Source of the DNA: CAYMTR01 sp964393405
GTDB lineage: Bacteria; Bacteroidota; Bacteroidia; Bacteroidales; Prolixibacteraceae
Length of the DNA stretch: 64,000 nt
Direction of reading: 5' to 3'
Assembly: GCA_964393405.1 (NCBI GenBank)
Contig: CAYMTR010000003.1
Location: 1 to 64,000, forward strand
The notes below the pieces were generated by a model that did no database searches, was not told where the DNA came from, and saw only the letters and a program-made list of their open reading frames with translations. Below are positions 36,466 through 44,778 of the stretch, piece after piece (the stretch's first letter is position 1; each line of letters starts with the position of its first letter). A program made the position numbers and the translations under genes.

Positions 36466-37760
36466 TATATCTTTTTAATACTTGTTCCAACGTAATAGTG
36501 TTTTAATATTTCTTGATAATTATATCCCAATTTGCTCATCATTGCTGCACCTATTTGACATAATCCAACACCGTGCCCCCATCCTCTTCCTTTTATTATA
36601 AAAGCTGATGGGATACTTTTATCTGAATCATATTTTTTCGTAATTGTAAAAGCTGAGCTAAATAAATGACTTTCAGATAGCCATTTTCTAATTTCAAGCT
36701 CTTTTCCTACAATAACTTTAATTTTTGTTCCAGAAATCTCTAGTCGCTTAATTCTTCCAGACTTTCCTATCTCCAAAGGTTTTATATCTAAAATTTGTCC
36801 GAAATCAAAACCTGATTTTCTCTTTAAAAGGTCACTTAAAACTTCTTGTTTATAGTTTTCCTCCCATCTGAAAAAATTAGTTGTTGATCTGTCAAAATCA
36901 ATGAGAATCTGATTTAAAACTTCAGGATCCGATGTGTTACAAAAACATTCTTCTTCGTTAATTCCTTGATTATTATTTTTTGAATCAAATACAGATATCA
37001 TATATGGGATTCTAATAGGCTCCCAGACATTTTCGAAATCCTCAGTTCTTCCTCCGCAACATTTTGAAAATCTGGCATCGCAAACTTCGTTCCCATAAGT
37101 TAATATAATTCCCTTGGTTTCGTTGATAGCCCTTTCTGCATTCTTTGAAATTATCTTTGTAAGGCCTTGATATCTTTGGCAATGATCATCAGCACAAACA
37201 TCAAAATTTTCATGATCTTCACGGTCATACCATCTTGTTATTTCTACCAGATTCTTTTCATGATCGGAATAATCTTTTTTAGATTTTATTCTTGATTTTT
37301 TTGTCTTGTTTATTATCTGTGCTAGTATCCAGCTTCTTGAAATTATTGCATGAGCATTTAGTAAATTTGAATCATTCATGGCACTCATTTCTGAAGAAAT
37401 TACACTTTTAAGATATTTCTCTAGTGCTACATTGTTGATTAATCTAAGCATTTGGTCTTCAATAATGAGAGATATGCTTCCTTCAAATTCCTGTGTTTCT
37501 AATTGTTCCCAATGAAATCCAATTCCAATTTTTACGTTTCTAACTAAAAAAGTGGATGTTTCTTTGCAGGGGATTAATTCAATCTTACTTGTAGGATCAC
37601 AAAATGAGGTTATAATCTTATCTTTTGAAATCGTAGCTTGATAGTCACCCTCGGGAATTATATTTTTATTGAAAAAAAAGCTTCCTTTTAGAGTAAAAAG
37701 AATGTTGTTGTCGAGTTTTATTCCAACATTTATTACAGGCTCATTCTCAAAATGTATCAT
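36462..37760 (-). CDS. SpoIID/LytB-domain protein without a signal peptide
   Basis: A 432-residue protein of the SpoIID family, in sporulating bacteria a lytic transglycosylase for peptide-free glycan strands. The catalytic glutamate sits in KSVISSEMSAMND near residue 122. Further motifs are ARFSKCCGGRTEDFENVW (a Cys pair where some members carry metal ligands) near 225 and GRGWGHGVGLCQIGAAMM near 395-412. The N-terminus (MIHFENEPVINVGIKL) has no signal peptide or membrane segment, so the protein seems cytoplasmic, unlike SpoIID. It follows the DUF4922 gene by 9 bp. The pairing occurs in other Bacteroidota and suggests a shared pathway. Confidence 0.85.
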   Translation of the reverse strand: MIHFENEPVINVGIKLDNNILFTLKGSFFFNKNIIPEGDYQATISKDKIITSFCDPTSKIELIPCKETSTFLVRNVKIGIGFHWEQLETQEFEGSISLIIEDQMLRLINNVALEKYLKSVISSEMSAMNDSNLLNAHAIISRSWILAQIINKTKKSRIKSKKDYSDHEKNLVEITRWYDREDHENFDVCADDHCQRYQGLTKIISKNAERAINETKGIILTYGNEVCDARFSKCCGGRTEDFENVWEPIRIPYMISVFDSKNNNQGINEEECFCNTSDPEVLNQILIDFDRSTTNFFRWEENYKQEVLSDLLKRKSGFDFGQILDIKPLEIGKSGRIKRLEISGTKIKVIVGKELEIRKWLSESHLFSSAFTITKKYDSDKSIPSAFIIKGRGWGHGVGLCQIGAAMMSKLGYNYQEILKHYYVGTSIKKIY

Positions 37761-37769
37761 TTTCTATTA

Positions 37770-38765
37770 TTAAATAATTGACCTGATTTTTGTTTTGATA
37801 ATTTTGAATTTATCGTTGTTAATCGAAACTTCAGTGTATATTTTTCTAATATCGTCTGAATTTATTTTATTAAAATCTTCTTCTCTTGGGGTAACCAAAA
37901 TTCCAGCCATTTCAACAGATGCCGGACTGACAATGATTCTCGATTCGTCTTCTTTATAATAACATGTAGGGCGTTGTGATTCCCTTGGATAGATGGTAAA
38001 AATATATTTTTCATTATAAAATGCCAGTACATTAATCAATGGTTCTTTAAATTCTTCGTGGCAGGGAAGAATTTTCATAATTTGTTCATAGAAGTAATCA
38101 ATTGGTTCCTTCCATCCTGATTCAATAACAATGCAATTTCTTAAAAACTTTTCAACGGAATAAATTTGTATGTCTTCTTTGTTAATTAATATTTCCTTTT
38201 TATCAGGTATTAAATTTTGTATTTCTTTTTCCAACGGCAAAGATCCCTTGCCCGCTGCTTGAAAATGGAAATGGTCGGGTGCTGAAGCGCCACTTGATGG
38301 ACCATTATAAAAGATTGTGTATGATGGCAACAGCTTTGTCAATTCAAGCATGTTAATAATCCTATTTTCTAATCTTTGAGGAATATGCTCAAAATCTGAG
38401 ATAGTTAAATGTCTTTTAAAAACAGGGAAGGGATTAACAAGCACTAAATACTTATCAAGAACAACTAAACCTTTTTGTTCTGGTGGTAAATTAGATGAAC
38501 ATAAAAAACACTTTCTGTTTTCGATAGTCTTTTTACTTAAATCGGCACATGTTGATCTGACTCTGGCCGGATTGTGCTGTATAATAATTTCTGAATCATC
38601 TATGTGTAAAAATCTGCTAATAACTGAGTTGAAATGAGAATAATGATTTCTTGCCATTTGCCAGGTTTGAATTTGTTGCTCGTAAAGCATCTCAATCTTT
38701 TCATCCCAGTTAGTTGTCTTATCGATGTTTTTATAATTTATTGTATGATTTTCTATTGAATTCAT
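37770..38765 (-). CDS. DUF4922 protein, HIT/GalT-like nucleotidyltransferase fold
   Basis: A 331-residue soluble protein with features of the HIT superfamily. It has a Cys pair in RKCFLCSSNLPPEQKG near residue 85, LVNPFPVFKRHLTI near 109-122, and the active-site segment GPSSGASAPDHFHFQAAGKG near 153-172, whose H-x-H-x-Q recalls galactose-1-phosphate uridylyltransferase and GDP-L-galactose phosphorylase. A role as a nucleotide-sugar phosphorylase or transferase is an inference. It is first in a two-gene unit with the SpoIID-like gene. Divergent from fmt. Confidence 0.8.
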   Translation of the reverse strand: MNSIENHTINYKNIDKTTNWDEKIEMLYEQQIQTWQMARNHYSHFNSVISRFLHIDDSEIIIQHNPARVRSTCADLSKKTIENRKCFLCSSNLPPEQKGLVVLDKYLVLVNPFPVFKRHLTISDFEHIPQRLENRIINMLELTKLLPSYTIFYNGPSSGASAPDHFHFQAAGKGSLPLEKEIQNLIPDKKEILINKEDIQIYSVEKFLRNCIVIESGWKEPIDYFYEQIMKILPCHEEFKEPLINVLAFYNEKYIFTIYPRESQRPTCYYKEDESRIIVSPASVEMAGILVTPREEDFNKINSDDIRKIYTEVSINNDKFKIIKTKIRSII

Positions 38766-38835
38766 AATATGTTTTTTACGAAAATACTAAGTTTTATGGT
38801 TTTATGTATATTTATTTGAATTCTCTTTAATCAAT

Positions 38836-38843
38836 TATCTTTG
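38836..38843 (+). promoter_or_regulatory. -7 box for fmt
   Basis: Plus-strand TATCTTTG followed by CA, an exact TAnnTTTG match 15 bases before the ATG at 38859. The longer open frame starts at a TTG (38841) inside this box, so the ATG is the real start. Confidence 0.6.
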
Positions 38844-38858
38844 CAAAAAATTAATAAT

Positions 38859-39824
38859 ATGAAAGGTAAAGATCTCAGGTTAGTTTTTATGGGAACTCCT
38901 GATTTTGCAGTTGAAAGTCTTAAGGGTTTATTTAATAATGGTTACAACATTGTTGGCGTAGTTACAGCTCCTGATAAGCCTGCAGGAAGAGGTCGCCAGA
39001 TTTCTGAGTCTGCCGTGAAAAAATTTGCCATTAGTAAAGGGTTGAATGTAATGCAGCCTGAAAAACTAAAGTCACCAGAATTTCTAAATGAGTTAAATTC
39101 ATTGAATGCTGATTTGCAAATTGTAGTTGCATTTAGGATGTTACCTGAAGAAGTTTGGAATATGCCTCCTCTTGGTACTTTTAACCTTCATGCATCTTTA
39201 TTACCAAAATACAGAGGAGCAGCTCCGTTAAACTGGGCAATAATAAATGGAGAAAAAGAAACGGGTGTTACAACATTCTTTCTTAAGCATGAAATAGATA
39301 CAGGTAATATAATCTTTCAAGAAAAAATCGAAATAGACGATGATGACAATGTAGAAGAATTACATGACAAGTCAATGCTTGTTGGTGCTAATCTTGTTGT
39401 TAAAACGGTAAATGCAATAGCTAAGGGGAGCCTTCTGTTAATTGACCAAGATAAGTTGATTAAAGAAGGTTTATTACCTTGCGCTGCTCCTAAGATTCTT
39501 AAGGAAGACTGTCTTATTGATTGGAATAATGATCCATCTACAGTAAGAAATTTCATAAGAGGATTAAGTCCTTATCCTGGGGCATGGACAAAAGTGTATG
39601 ATCTAAATTCAGGTAATGAATATCATCTTAAAATTTTTGACGTAGAAATTGAACAATCAGAGAAGGAAATAGAACCCGGAAAGTTTTTCTCAGATGGAAA
39701 GAAGTATATAAAATTCAGCTGTAAGAATGGGTTTATTGATATTTTAGAACTTCAATTTCCTGGGAAAAAACGCATGAAGACATCTGAATTTTTACGTGGC
39801 TATTCTGTGGAAAATCTAAATTAA
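38859..39824 (+). CDS. fmt: Methionyl-tRNA formyltransferase
   Basis: Formylates Met-tRNAfMet with 10-formyltetrahydrofolate for translation initiation. The 321-residue protein shows FMGTPDFAVESL at the N-terminus, APDKPAGRGRQ near 42 and the catalytic block HASLLPKYRGAAPLNWAI near 111-128, then GVTTFFLKHEIDTG. The C-terminal OB-like domain is complete (FIRGLSPYPGAWT). The frame could begin at TTG 38841, but the promoter position favours 38859. Overlaps the next minus-strand gene by four bases at the stops. Confidence 0.95.
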   Translation: MKGKDLRLVFMGTPDFAVESLKGLFNNGYNIVGVVTAPDKPAGRGRQISESAVKKFAISKGLNVMQPEKLKSPEFLNELNSLNADLQIVVAFRMLPEEVWNMPPLGTFNLHASLLPKYRGAAPLNWAIINGEKETGVTTFFLKHEIDTGNIIFQEKIEIDDDDNVEELHDKSMLVGANLVVKTVNAIAKGSLLLIDQDKLIKEGLLPCAAPKILKEDCLIDWNNDPSTVRNFIRGLSPYPGAWTKVYDLNSGNEYHLKIFDVEIEQSEKEIEPGKFFSDGKKYIKFSCKNGFIDILELQFPGKKRMKTSEFLRGYSVENLN

Positions 39825-40366
39825 TTTATAGGGTCATCCTCATTTACAAGTAGAAATTTTCCGCTTTCAAGGCATCGTTTAAAGTTCTTAGCAGAGATCG
39901 ATTGTAGCATTCCTTTAATTAATGTTGTTTCCTTTAGATCGGCTGTTGCAATATTTATAAAATAAAAACTATCCTCTTCCCGAATATTGAAGCGAGGAAT
40001 GAAACATGAATGTTTCAAATATTCACAATTTATGTCGTATACAAAACACTGATCTTTTATTTTAAAAACCATTCTTCCTTTACTTATATCACAGCCCCCA
40101 TCTATCAGACCAATAATTGTTGCCCTATTTTCAAGATTTTCAACAATGGCACTCTTTGGAATACTTAATGAAAGGATGTAACTGCCCGGAGGTATATCGA
40201 AAAAAGCAAACTCGCCTTTATCATTAGTATGTATCATCGCATAAAATTCCTGATTAGATGGCTCAAATAAGGAAACTTTTGCTCCATCTACTTTTGAACC
40301 GGCATAAAGGTCACTTTTAATGCTTAGTGTAAGTAATAATATTGATATTAAAACAATTGCTTTCAT
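39821..40366 (-). CDS. Secreted carboxypeptidase-regulatory-like domain protein
   Basis: A 181-residue exported protein with signal peptide (about 1-22, ending DLYAG). It has a beta-sandwich of the carboxypeptidase-regulatory/SpaA-like type: SKVDGAKVSLFEPSNQEFYA, then TNDKGEFAFFDIPPGSYILS, the usual proline-glycine-tyrosine end of such domains. The second half, with four cysteines, is not recognisable. Function unknown, probably periplasmic or surface-associated. Confidence 0.7.
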   Translation of the reverse strand: MKAIVLISILLLTLSIKSDLYAGSKVDGAKVSLFEPSNQEFYAMIHTNDKGEFAFFDIPPGSYILSLSIPKSAIVENLENRATIIGLIDGGCDISKGRMVFKIKDQCFVYDINCEYLKHSCFIPRFNIREEDSFYFINIATADLKETTLIKGMLQSISAKNFKRCLESGKFLLVNEDDPIN

Positions 40367-40464
40367 GTTAAGGGAATTTTGTAGATTACAATTTACAAAA
40401 TTCTTTTTTCAAATGCCATGTTATTTAGCATAATCGGCAATTGTTGGCTAAGTAATATTTTCTT

Positions 40465-41463
40465 TTATTTTTTTGCTTGTAAAGGTTTCATTTTTCTTAA
40501 ATATATTGGATCACCAACTATCGGGTCTACTCCTTTTCTTATCTTGTTTTTACATTTTAAGCTGTTCAATGTTACTCCGTATTTTTGTGAGACGTCCCAT
40601 AATGTTTCTTTCGGTTGAAGTGTGTGGGTTTCTTTTCCTTTTATTGCATTGCAACGTTTTCTTTCCAGATATAAAAAGCTTCCTGGAATTGGTTGAGTAG
40701 TTCCCTTTTTTAGGTCATTATATACTAATATTTCCCATGTTTTCATTTCAAATTCTCTTGCAATACTTTCATAAGTATCTCCTTCTATGACATATATTAT
40801 GTCCAGTCCGTTGAGCTGTTTTACATTTCTCTTAGAAAACGGATTTATTGATATATTATCAAATGACTCAATTTTTTGATTTTTAACTTTATGAGGATCG
40901 TAGCTTTTACCTTTTGTGACAAGAATATCATTAACTGGCATATCTTCTGCTTTAATTTCGTCAAGCAGGAAAAGGCTTTCTTCATTGATTATTTTAATTA
41001 ATCTTTGAGGATATTGCGGATCAGTTGCATATCCGGCATTTTTTAATCCTTTTGCCCATGCATCAAAATCTTTATGGCTTAAGTTGAATAAATACTGATA
41101 TCTAGGATTTGCAACAAGGAAGTCTGTGTGATCAACAAATGATTCTTCCACAGTATTGTATTTTCTAAAACATTCACCTAATTGGTCATCATCGTGATAA
41201 ACACGATCACCTTTCCAATCCTTTTTGCATTTTATTCCAAAGTGATTGTTGGACCTTTTAGAAAGATCGCTGTTCCCATTATCTGATTCGAGACATGCCT
41301 GTGCCATTGTTATGCTCGCTGGAATACCGCTTCTGTGCATCTCTCTTACAGCAATCCATTTGAACATTTCAATATATTCTTTTCTGGAGAGTTTATTTTG
41401 AGAAAAAGTAAGCTGATTTGAAAAAATAAATATTGCCAATAATATCAAATGCGAATATTTCAT
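40465..41463 (-). CDS. Secreted LysM glucosaminidase (FlgJ/LytG-like)
   Basis: A 332-residue peptidoglycan hydrolase. Signal peptide at about 1-20. A glucosaminidase domain (GH73-like, about 25-165) has ITMAQACLESDNGNSDL with the likely catalytic Glu, NNHFGIKCKKDWKG and FRKYNTVEESFVDHTDFL. Two C-terminal LysM repeats (about 235-285 and 290-330) bind peptidoglycan. It presumably cleaves glycan strands during growth or division. The frame opens 23 codons earlier, but that start lies at the promoter's -33 element, so the ATG at 41463 is used. Confidence 0.9.
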   Translation of the reverse strand: MKYSHLILLAIFIFSNQLTFSQNKLSRKEYIEMFKWIAVREMHRSGIPASITMAQACLESDNGNSDLSKRSNNHFGIKCKKDWKGDRVYHDDDQLGECFRKYNTVEESFVDHTDFLVANPRYQYLFNLSHKDFDAWAKGLKNAGYATDPQYPQRLIKIINEESLFLLDEIKAEDMPVNDILVTKGKSYDPHKVKNQKIESFDNISINPFSKRNVKQLNGLDIIYVIEGDTYESIAREFEMKTWEILVYNDLKKGTTQPIPGSFLYLERKRCNAIKGKETHTLQPKETLWDVSQKYGVTLNSLKCKNKIRKGVDPIVGDPIYLRKMKPLQAKK

Positions 41464-41499
41464 CTTTTGAAATTTTACAATTTTAACATCAATACGTAG

Positions 41500-41532
41500 C
41501 AAAAATAAAAAAATTGCCTTCCGAAATAGCAA
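41500..41532 (-). promoter_or_regulatory. Promoter for the LysM glucosaminidase gene
   Basis: Minus-strand TTG (41530-41532), 22-bp spacer, then TATTTTTG (41500-41507), both elements of a Bacteroidota promoter at normal spacing. The leader to the ATG at 41463 would be about 30 bases. Confidence 0.65.
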
Positions 41533-41535
41533 TTG

Positions 41536-41563
41536 TTGATAACTCGAAAAAATTGTACTTTTA
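41536..41563 (+). promoter_or_regulatory. Promoter for cdd
   Basis: Plus-strand TTG (41536-41538), 17-bp spacer, then TACTTTTA (41556-41563), seven of eight matches to TAnnTTTG. It is back-to-back with the glucosaminidase promoter, the two TTG elements three bases apart. Confidence 0.5.
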
Positions 41564-41580
41564 ATTAAAATTTAAATAAT

Positions 41581-42060
41581 ATGGTTGAAAAGGAAATTAA
41601 GGTTAAGTATACAGTTTTTAATTCCCTGAACGAGCTTTCTGAAGATGATGCTTTTTTAATTGCTAAAGCTCGTGAAGCTTCGTTGAACTCTTGGGCTCCT
41701 TATTCTCAATTTAATGTAGGATCGGCTGCACGACTTGAAAATGATGTTATTATTACCGGTAGTAATCAGGAAAATGCTGCTTATCCAACAGGCTTATGTG
41801 CAGAGAGGGTTGCATTATTTTATGCAAATTCAAACAATCCAGATATAGCCGTTGTAAGTTTAGCTGTTTCTGCTAGTAAATCAGGTTTTATTTCAAAAAA
41901 TCCTATTACGCCTTGTGGCTCATGTCGCCAGGCTATTCTTGAAAGTGAAATACGTTTTAATAAGAAGATAAGGCTTTTGTTAGATGGATATGATAAAATT
42001 TTCATTGTAGAAGGTATTGATAATCTCCTTCCACTTAGTTTTAGTAATTCAGATTTGTAA
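41581..42060 (+). CDS. cdd: Cytidine deaminase
   Basis: Hydrolytically deaminates cytidine and deoxycytidine to uridine forms in pyrimidine salvage. The 159-residue protein has the zinc-site motifs: GLCAERVALF, with the first cysteine ligand and the catalytic Glu near residue 75, and TPCGSCRQAI, with the other two cysteines near 110-117. The substrate-binding SNQENAAYPTG precedes them. It is slightly longer at the N-terminus than the 130-residue tetrameric type. Overlaps the following minus-strand gene by 20 bases at the stops. Confidence 0.95.
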   Translation: MVEKEIKVKYTVFNSLNELSEDDAFLIAKAREASLNSWAPYSQFNVGSAARLENDVIITGSNQENAAYPTGLCAERVALFYANSNNPDIAVVSLAVSASKSGFISKNPITPCGSCRQAILESEIRFNKKIRLLLDGYDKIFIVEGIDNLLPLSFSNSDL

Positions 42061-42721
42061 TCGACTTCCAGAGTAAATCATCAGGGATAGGGGCTTCAAT
42101 GCTTAATTTAACTTTGCTGACTGGATGAATGAACTCAATTTTGCGAGAGTGAAGATGAATTCCTCCGTTTTGATTAGATCTTGGGAAACCATATTTCAGA
42201 TCTCCTTTTATATGACACCCTATTGCAGCGAGTTGTGATCTGATTTGATGATGGCGTCCGGTAATTAATTCAATTTCCAATAAATAATACTTGTTTGATT
42301 TTCCTTTTAAACTGTAATTTAATATTGCTTCTTTGCTGCCTTTTACTTCCTTTTCATTTGCAAAGGACTTGTTTTTTTGTTCGTTTCTTACTAGCCAATG
42401 TGTTAATGTCCCTGATGAAGGTATTGGTTGCTTATCTACAACTGCCCAATATACCTTCTTAATGCTTTCTTTTTCTCTGAACATTTCATTAAGCCGAGCT
42501 AATGCCTTGCCGGTTCTTGCAAAAATAACAACACCACTTGTTGGCCTATCAATACGATGGGTAACGCCTAAAAATACTTCTCCCGGCTTATTGTATTTTT
42601 CCTTAATATACGCCTTAACGATTTCATTTAGTGGAGTGTCTCCGGTTTTGTCACCCTGAACTATTTCAGAGCAGGATTTATTTACTGCGATTATATGGTT
42701 GTCTTCGTATAGTACTTCCAT
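42041..42721 (-). CDS. RluA-family pseudouridine synthase without S4 domain
   Basis: A 226-residue RNA pseudouridine synthase. The catalytic motif VTHRIDRPTSGVVIFART near residues 54-71 includes the nucleophilic aspartate, and ITGRHHQIRSQLAAIGCHIKG near 155-175 completes the active site. It lacks the S4 domain of the paralogue at 5725, so it probably acts on a different uridine in rRNA or tRNA (TruC/RluA-like). A -7 box directly follows the rny terminator upstream. Confidence 0.92.
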   Translation of the reverse strand: MEVLYEDNHIIAVNKSCSEIVQGDKTGDTPLNEIVKAYIKEKYNKPGEVFLGVTHRIDRPTSGVVIFARTGKALARLNEMFREKESIKKVYWAVVDKQPIPSSGTLTHWLVRNEQKNKSFANEKEVKGSKEAILNYSLKGKSNKYYLLEIELITGRHHQIRSQLAAIGCHIKGDLKYGFPRSNQNGGIHLHSRKIEFIHPVSKVKLSIEAPIPDDLLWKSITNLNY

Positions 42722-42742
42722 TCAAAAATTATCTATTTTAAA

Positions 42743-42750
42743 CAAAATTA
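42743..42750 (-). promoter_or_regulatory. -7 box for the second RluA-type gene, fused to the rny terminator tract
   Basis: Minus-strand TAATTTTG, an exact TAnnTTTG match 22 bases before the gene start. Its first T is the last base of the T-run that ends the rny terminator. Confidence 0.5.
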
Positions 42751-42755
42751 AAAAA

Positions 42756-42780
42756 AGCCGCAGAAATCTATTCTACGGCT
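42756..42780 (-). terminator. Intrinsic terminator after rny
   Basis: A 10-bp stem (AGCCGTAGAA pairing with TTCTGCGGCT, one G-U in the minus-strand RNA) with a 5-base loop, followed on the minus strand by seven T. It starts about 22 bp after the rny stop. Confidence 0.85.
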
Positions 42781-42801
42781 TTTGTATTAAGGAGTTTCTA
42801 A

Positions 42802-44358
42802 TTATTTCGCATAACTTATTGAACGAGTCTCACGTATAACCGTGATTTTTACTTGTCCGGGATAAGTCATTTCGTCTTGAATCTTTTTTGCAATATCGTA
42901 AGAAAGCTGTTCTGATTCAGCATCAGACAATTTGTCGCTTCCAACAATAACTCTTAATTCACGTCCTGCTTGAATAGCGTATGTTTTCATAACTCCCGGA
43001 TAGGACATTGCCATACTTTCAAGCTCATTTAATCTCTTAATGTACGATTCAACTGCTTCGCGTCGAGCTCCAGGGCGTGCTCCTGAAATAGCATCACAAA
43101 CTTGAACAATTGGTGCTAAAAGCGATTGCATTTCAACTTCTTCGTGGTGAGAACCAATTGCGTTGCAGATATCAGGTTTTTCTTTATATTTTTCAGCAAG
43201 CTTCATTCCAAGGACAGCATGCGGTAATTCCGGTTCTTCGTCAGGTACTTTGCCAATATCATGGAGTAAGCCTGCACGGCGGGCTTTCTTTGGGTTAAGA
43301 CCAAGCTCTGAGGCCATTATTGCACATAAATTTGCAGTTTCTCTAGAGTGTTGTAAGAGGTTCTGTCCGTATGAAGAACGATATTTCATTTTACCAACTA
43401 AACGAACAAGCTCCGGATGCATTCCATGAATTCCAAGGTCGATACATGTGCGTTTTCCGGTTTCAATTATTTCTTCTTCTATTTGTTTGCTTACTTTGTT
43501 TACTACTTCTTCAATTCTAGCAGGATGGATTCTTCCATCAGTAACCAATTGATGAAGCGCTAAACGGGCAATTTCACGACGAACAGGGTCAAAAGCAGAT
43601 AAAACAATAGCTTCAGGTGTATCATCAACAATTATTTCAACTCCGGTTGCTGCTTCAAGGGCTCTAATATTCCTTCCTTCACGTCCAATTATCCTACCTT
43701 TAATTTCGTCATTTTCAATATTGAATGTGGTTACGGCATTTTCTATGGCAACTTCTGAAGCAACTCTTTGAATTGATTTGACAATTACTTTTTTAGCTTC
43801 CTTTGAGGCATTTAATTTTGCTTCATCCATTATTTCTTGGATATAAGACATAGCTTCTGTCTTCGCCTCATTTTTTAAAGATTCAACTAGTTGAGACTTT
43901 GCTTCATCTGCTGAAAAGCCTGAGATAATTTGTAATTGTTCTACTTGTTGGCGATGGAGTTTTTCAACTTCTTCATTTTTCTGTTCAACAATTTCCAGCT
44001 GATGTGTTAGGTTCTCCCGAATAATTTCGATTTCCCTTTTTTCAGTTTCAAAATCTTTTGTTTTTCTCTGAATTTCATCCCTTCTTTGATTTAGAGATGT
44101 TTCCAGTTGTTTGAGTTTGTTTTCTGAAGCAAAAATCTTATTGTTTTTTTCGTTAACAAATTTCTCGTGCTCCGATTTAAGGACTAAGAATTTTTCTTTT
44201 GCCTGAAGAATTTTATCCTTTTTTATTACTTCAGCCTCAGCCTGGGCATCGCTCATTATTTTATTTTTCTTGCGAAGCAAAGCTTTGTCCCATATGAAGT
44301 AAGAAATTGGAAGTCCTACAACAAACGCAATGATTATTAATATATATGTCCAACTCAT
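42802..44358 (-). CDS. rny: Ribonuclease Y
   Basis: Membrane-anchored endoribonuclease starting mRNA decay. The 518-residue protein has an N-terminal membrane helix (about 4-22), a long coiled coil (about 30-190), and a KH RNA-binding domain with IKGRIIGREGRNIRALEAAT near 215-234. The HD phosphohydrolase domain has NLLQHSRETANLC near 340 and GLLHDIGKVPDE near 370, including the metal-binding His-Asp. The frame begins at a TTG one codon before the ATG at 44358, which is taken as the start. A hairpin element separates it from zapA. Confidence 0.96.
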   Translation of the reverse strand: MSWTYILIIIAFVVGLPISYFIWDKALLRKKNKIMSDAQAEAEVIKKDKILQAKEKFLVLKSEHEKFVNEKNNKIFASENKLKQLETSLNQRRDEIQRKTKDFETEKREIEIIRENLTHQLEIVEQKNEEVEKLHRQQVEQLQIISGFSADEAKSQLVESLKNEAKTEAMSYIQEIMDEAKLNASKEAKKVIVKSIQRVASEVAIENAVTTFNIENDEIKGRIIGREGRNIRALEAATGVEIIVDDTPEAIVLSAFDPVRREIARLALHQLVTDGRIHPARIEEVVNKVSKQIEEEIIETGKRTCIDLGIHGMHPELVRLVGKMKYRSSYGQNLLQHSRETANLCAIMASELGLNPKKARRAGLLHDIGKVPDEEPELPHAVLGMKLAEKYKEKPDICNAIGSHHEEVEMQSLLAPIVQVCDAISGARPGARREAVESYIKRLNELESMAMSYPGVMKTYAIQAGRELRVIVGSDKLSDAESEQLSYDIAKKIQDEMTYPGQVKITVIRETRSISYAK

Positions 44359-44391
44359 CAATTAAATTATTAGTAGTTATTTATAAAAAAT

Positions 44392-44453
44392 CCGCATACT
44401 GATATGCTTTTCAAGTACATTGGTCTTTAATGTACAGGCATGTCAGTATGCGG
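44392..44453 (-). ncRNA. Long interrupted hairpin between zapA and rny (candidate RNA or terminator)
   Basis: A 62-base element folding on itself. The outer stem is 16 bp (CCGCATACTGA..ATGC with its complement, one C-A mismatch in the minus-strand RNA, a wobble on the plus strand). Then comes an asymmetric internal loop (2 against 7 bases), an inner 7-bp stem GTACATT/AATGTAC and a 7-base loop. On the minus strand it is followed by ATTTTTTAT, so it can act as a terminator after zapA. Its interrupted shape is more elaborate than an ordinary terminator, and rny begins only 34 bases later. Whether it is a free small RNA, an attenuator in the rny leader or just a terminator is undecided. Confidence 0.5.
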
Positions 44454-44469
44454 CGATATCTATTTTATT

Positions 44470-44769
44470 CTAAAGAACGTTGTTTTTTTTCAGATAACCT
44501 GACAATTCACTGTTTATTTCTTCAATCAATTTCATGGTATTATCGTTTTCATTTTTTTCCATGAGTTCGATTACTTGTATTACGAATTGCAAGGTAGCCA
44601 TAGCCAAACAATCTTGATTATCTTTTCCCGAATACTTTTGTTGATATAGTAAAATCCGATCATTTATAATTTTTACGGCTCTACGTATCTTTTCTTCATC
44701 ATTACGATTTATTGTCATAGGGTAAATCCTATGTGCAATCGTAATATTTATAGATAATTTGTCATCCAT
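44470..44769 (-). CDS. zapA: Cell division protein ZapA
   Basis: Small FtsZ-associated protein that bundles FtsZ filaments at midcell. The 99 residues show SINITIAHRIYPMTINRNDEE at the N-terminus, a globular head, and a helical C-terminal half for dimerisation (LATLQFVIQVIELMEKNEN region), as in ZapA. It is 9 bp after a short coiled-coil gene and precedes rny across the hairpin element, the normal arrangement in Bacteroidota. Confidence 0.9.
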   Translation of the reverse strand: MDDKLSINITIAHRIYPMTINRNDEEKIRRAVKIINDRILLYQQKYSGKDNQDCLAMATLQFVIQVIELMEKNENDNTMKLIEEINSELSGYLKKNNVL

Positions 44770-44778
44770 TTTACCAGC

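Noticed and set aside
44392..44453. Annotating the zapA-rny hairpin as 6S RNA
   Set aside because: Synteny is suggestive, but the element is much shorter than known 6S RNA and lacks a large symmetric central bubble; kept as an unspecified candidate.
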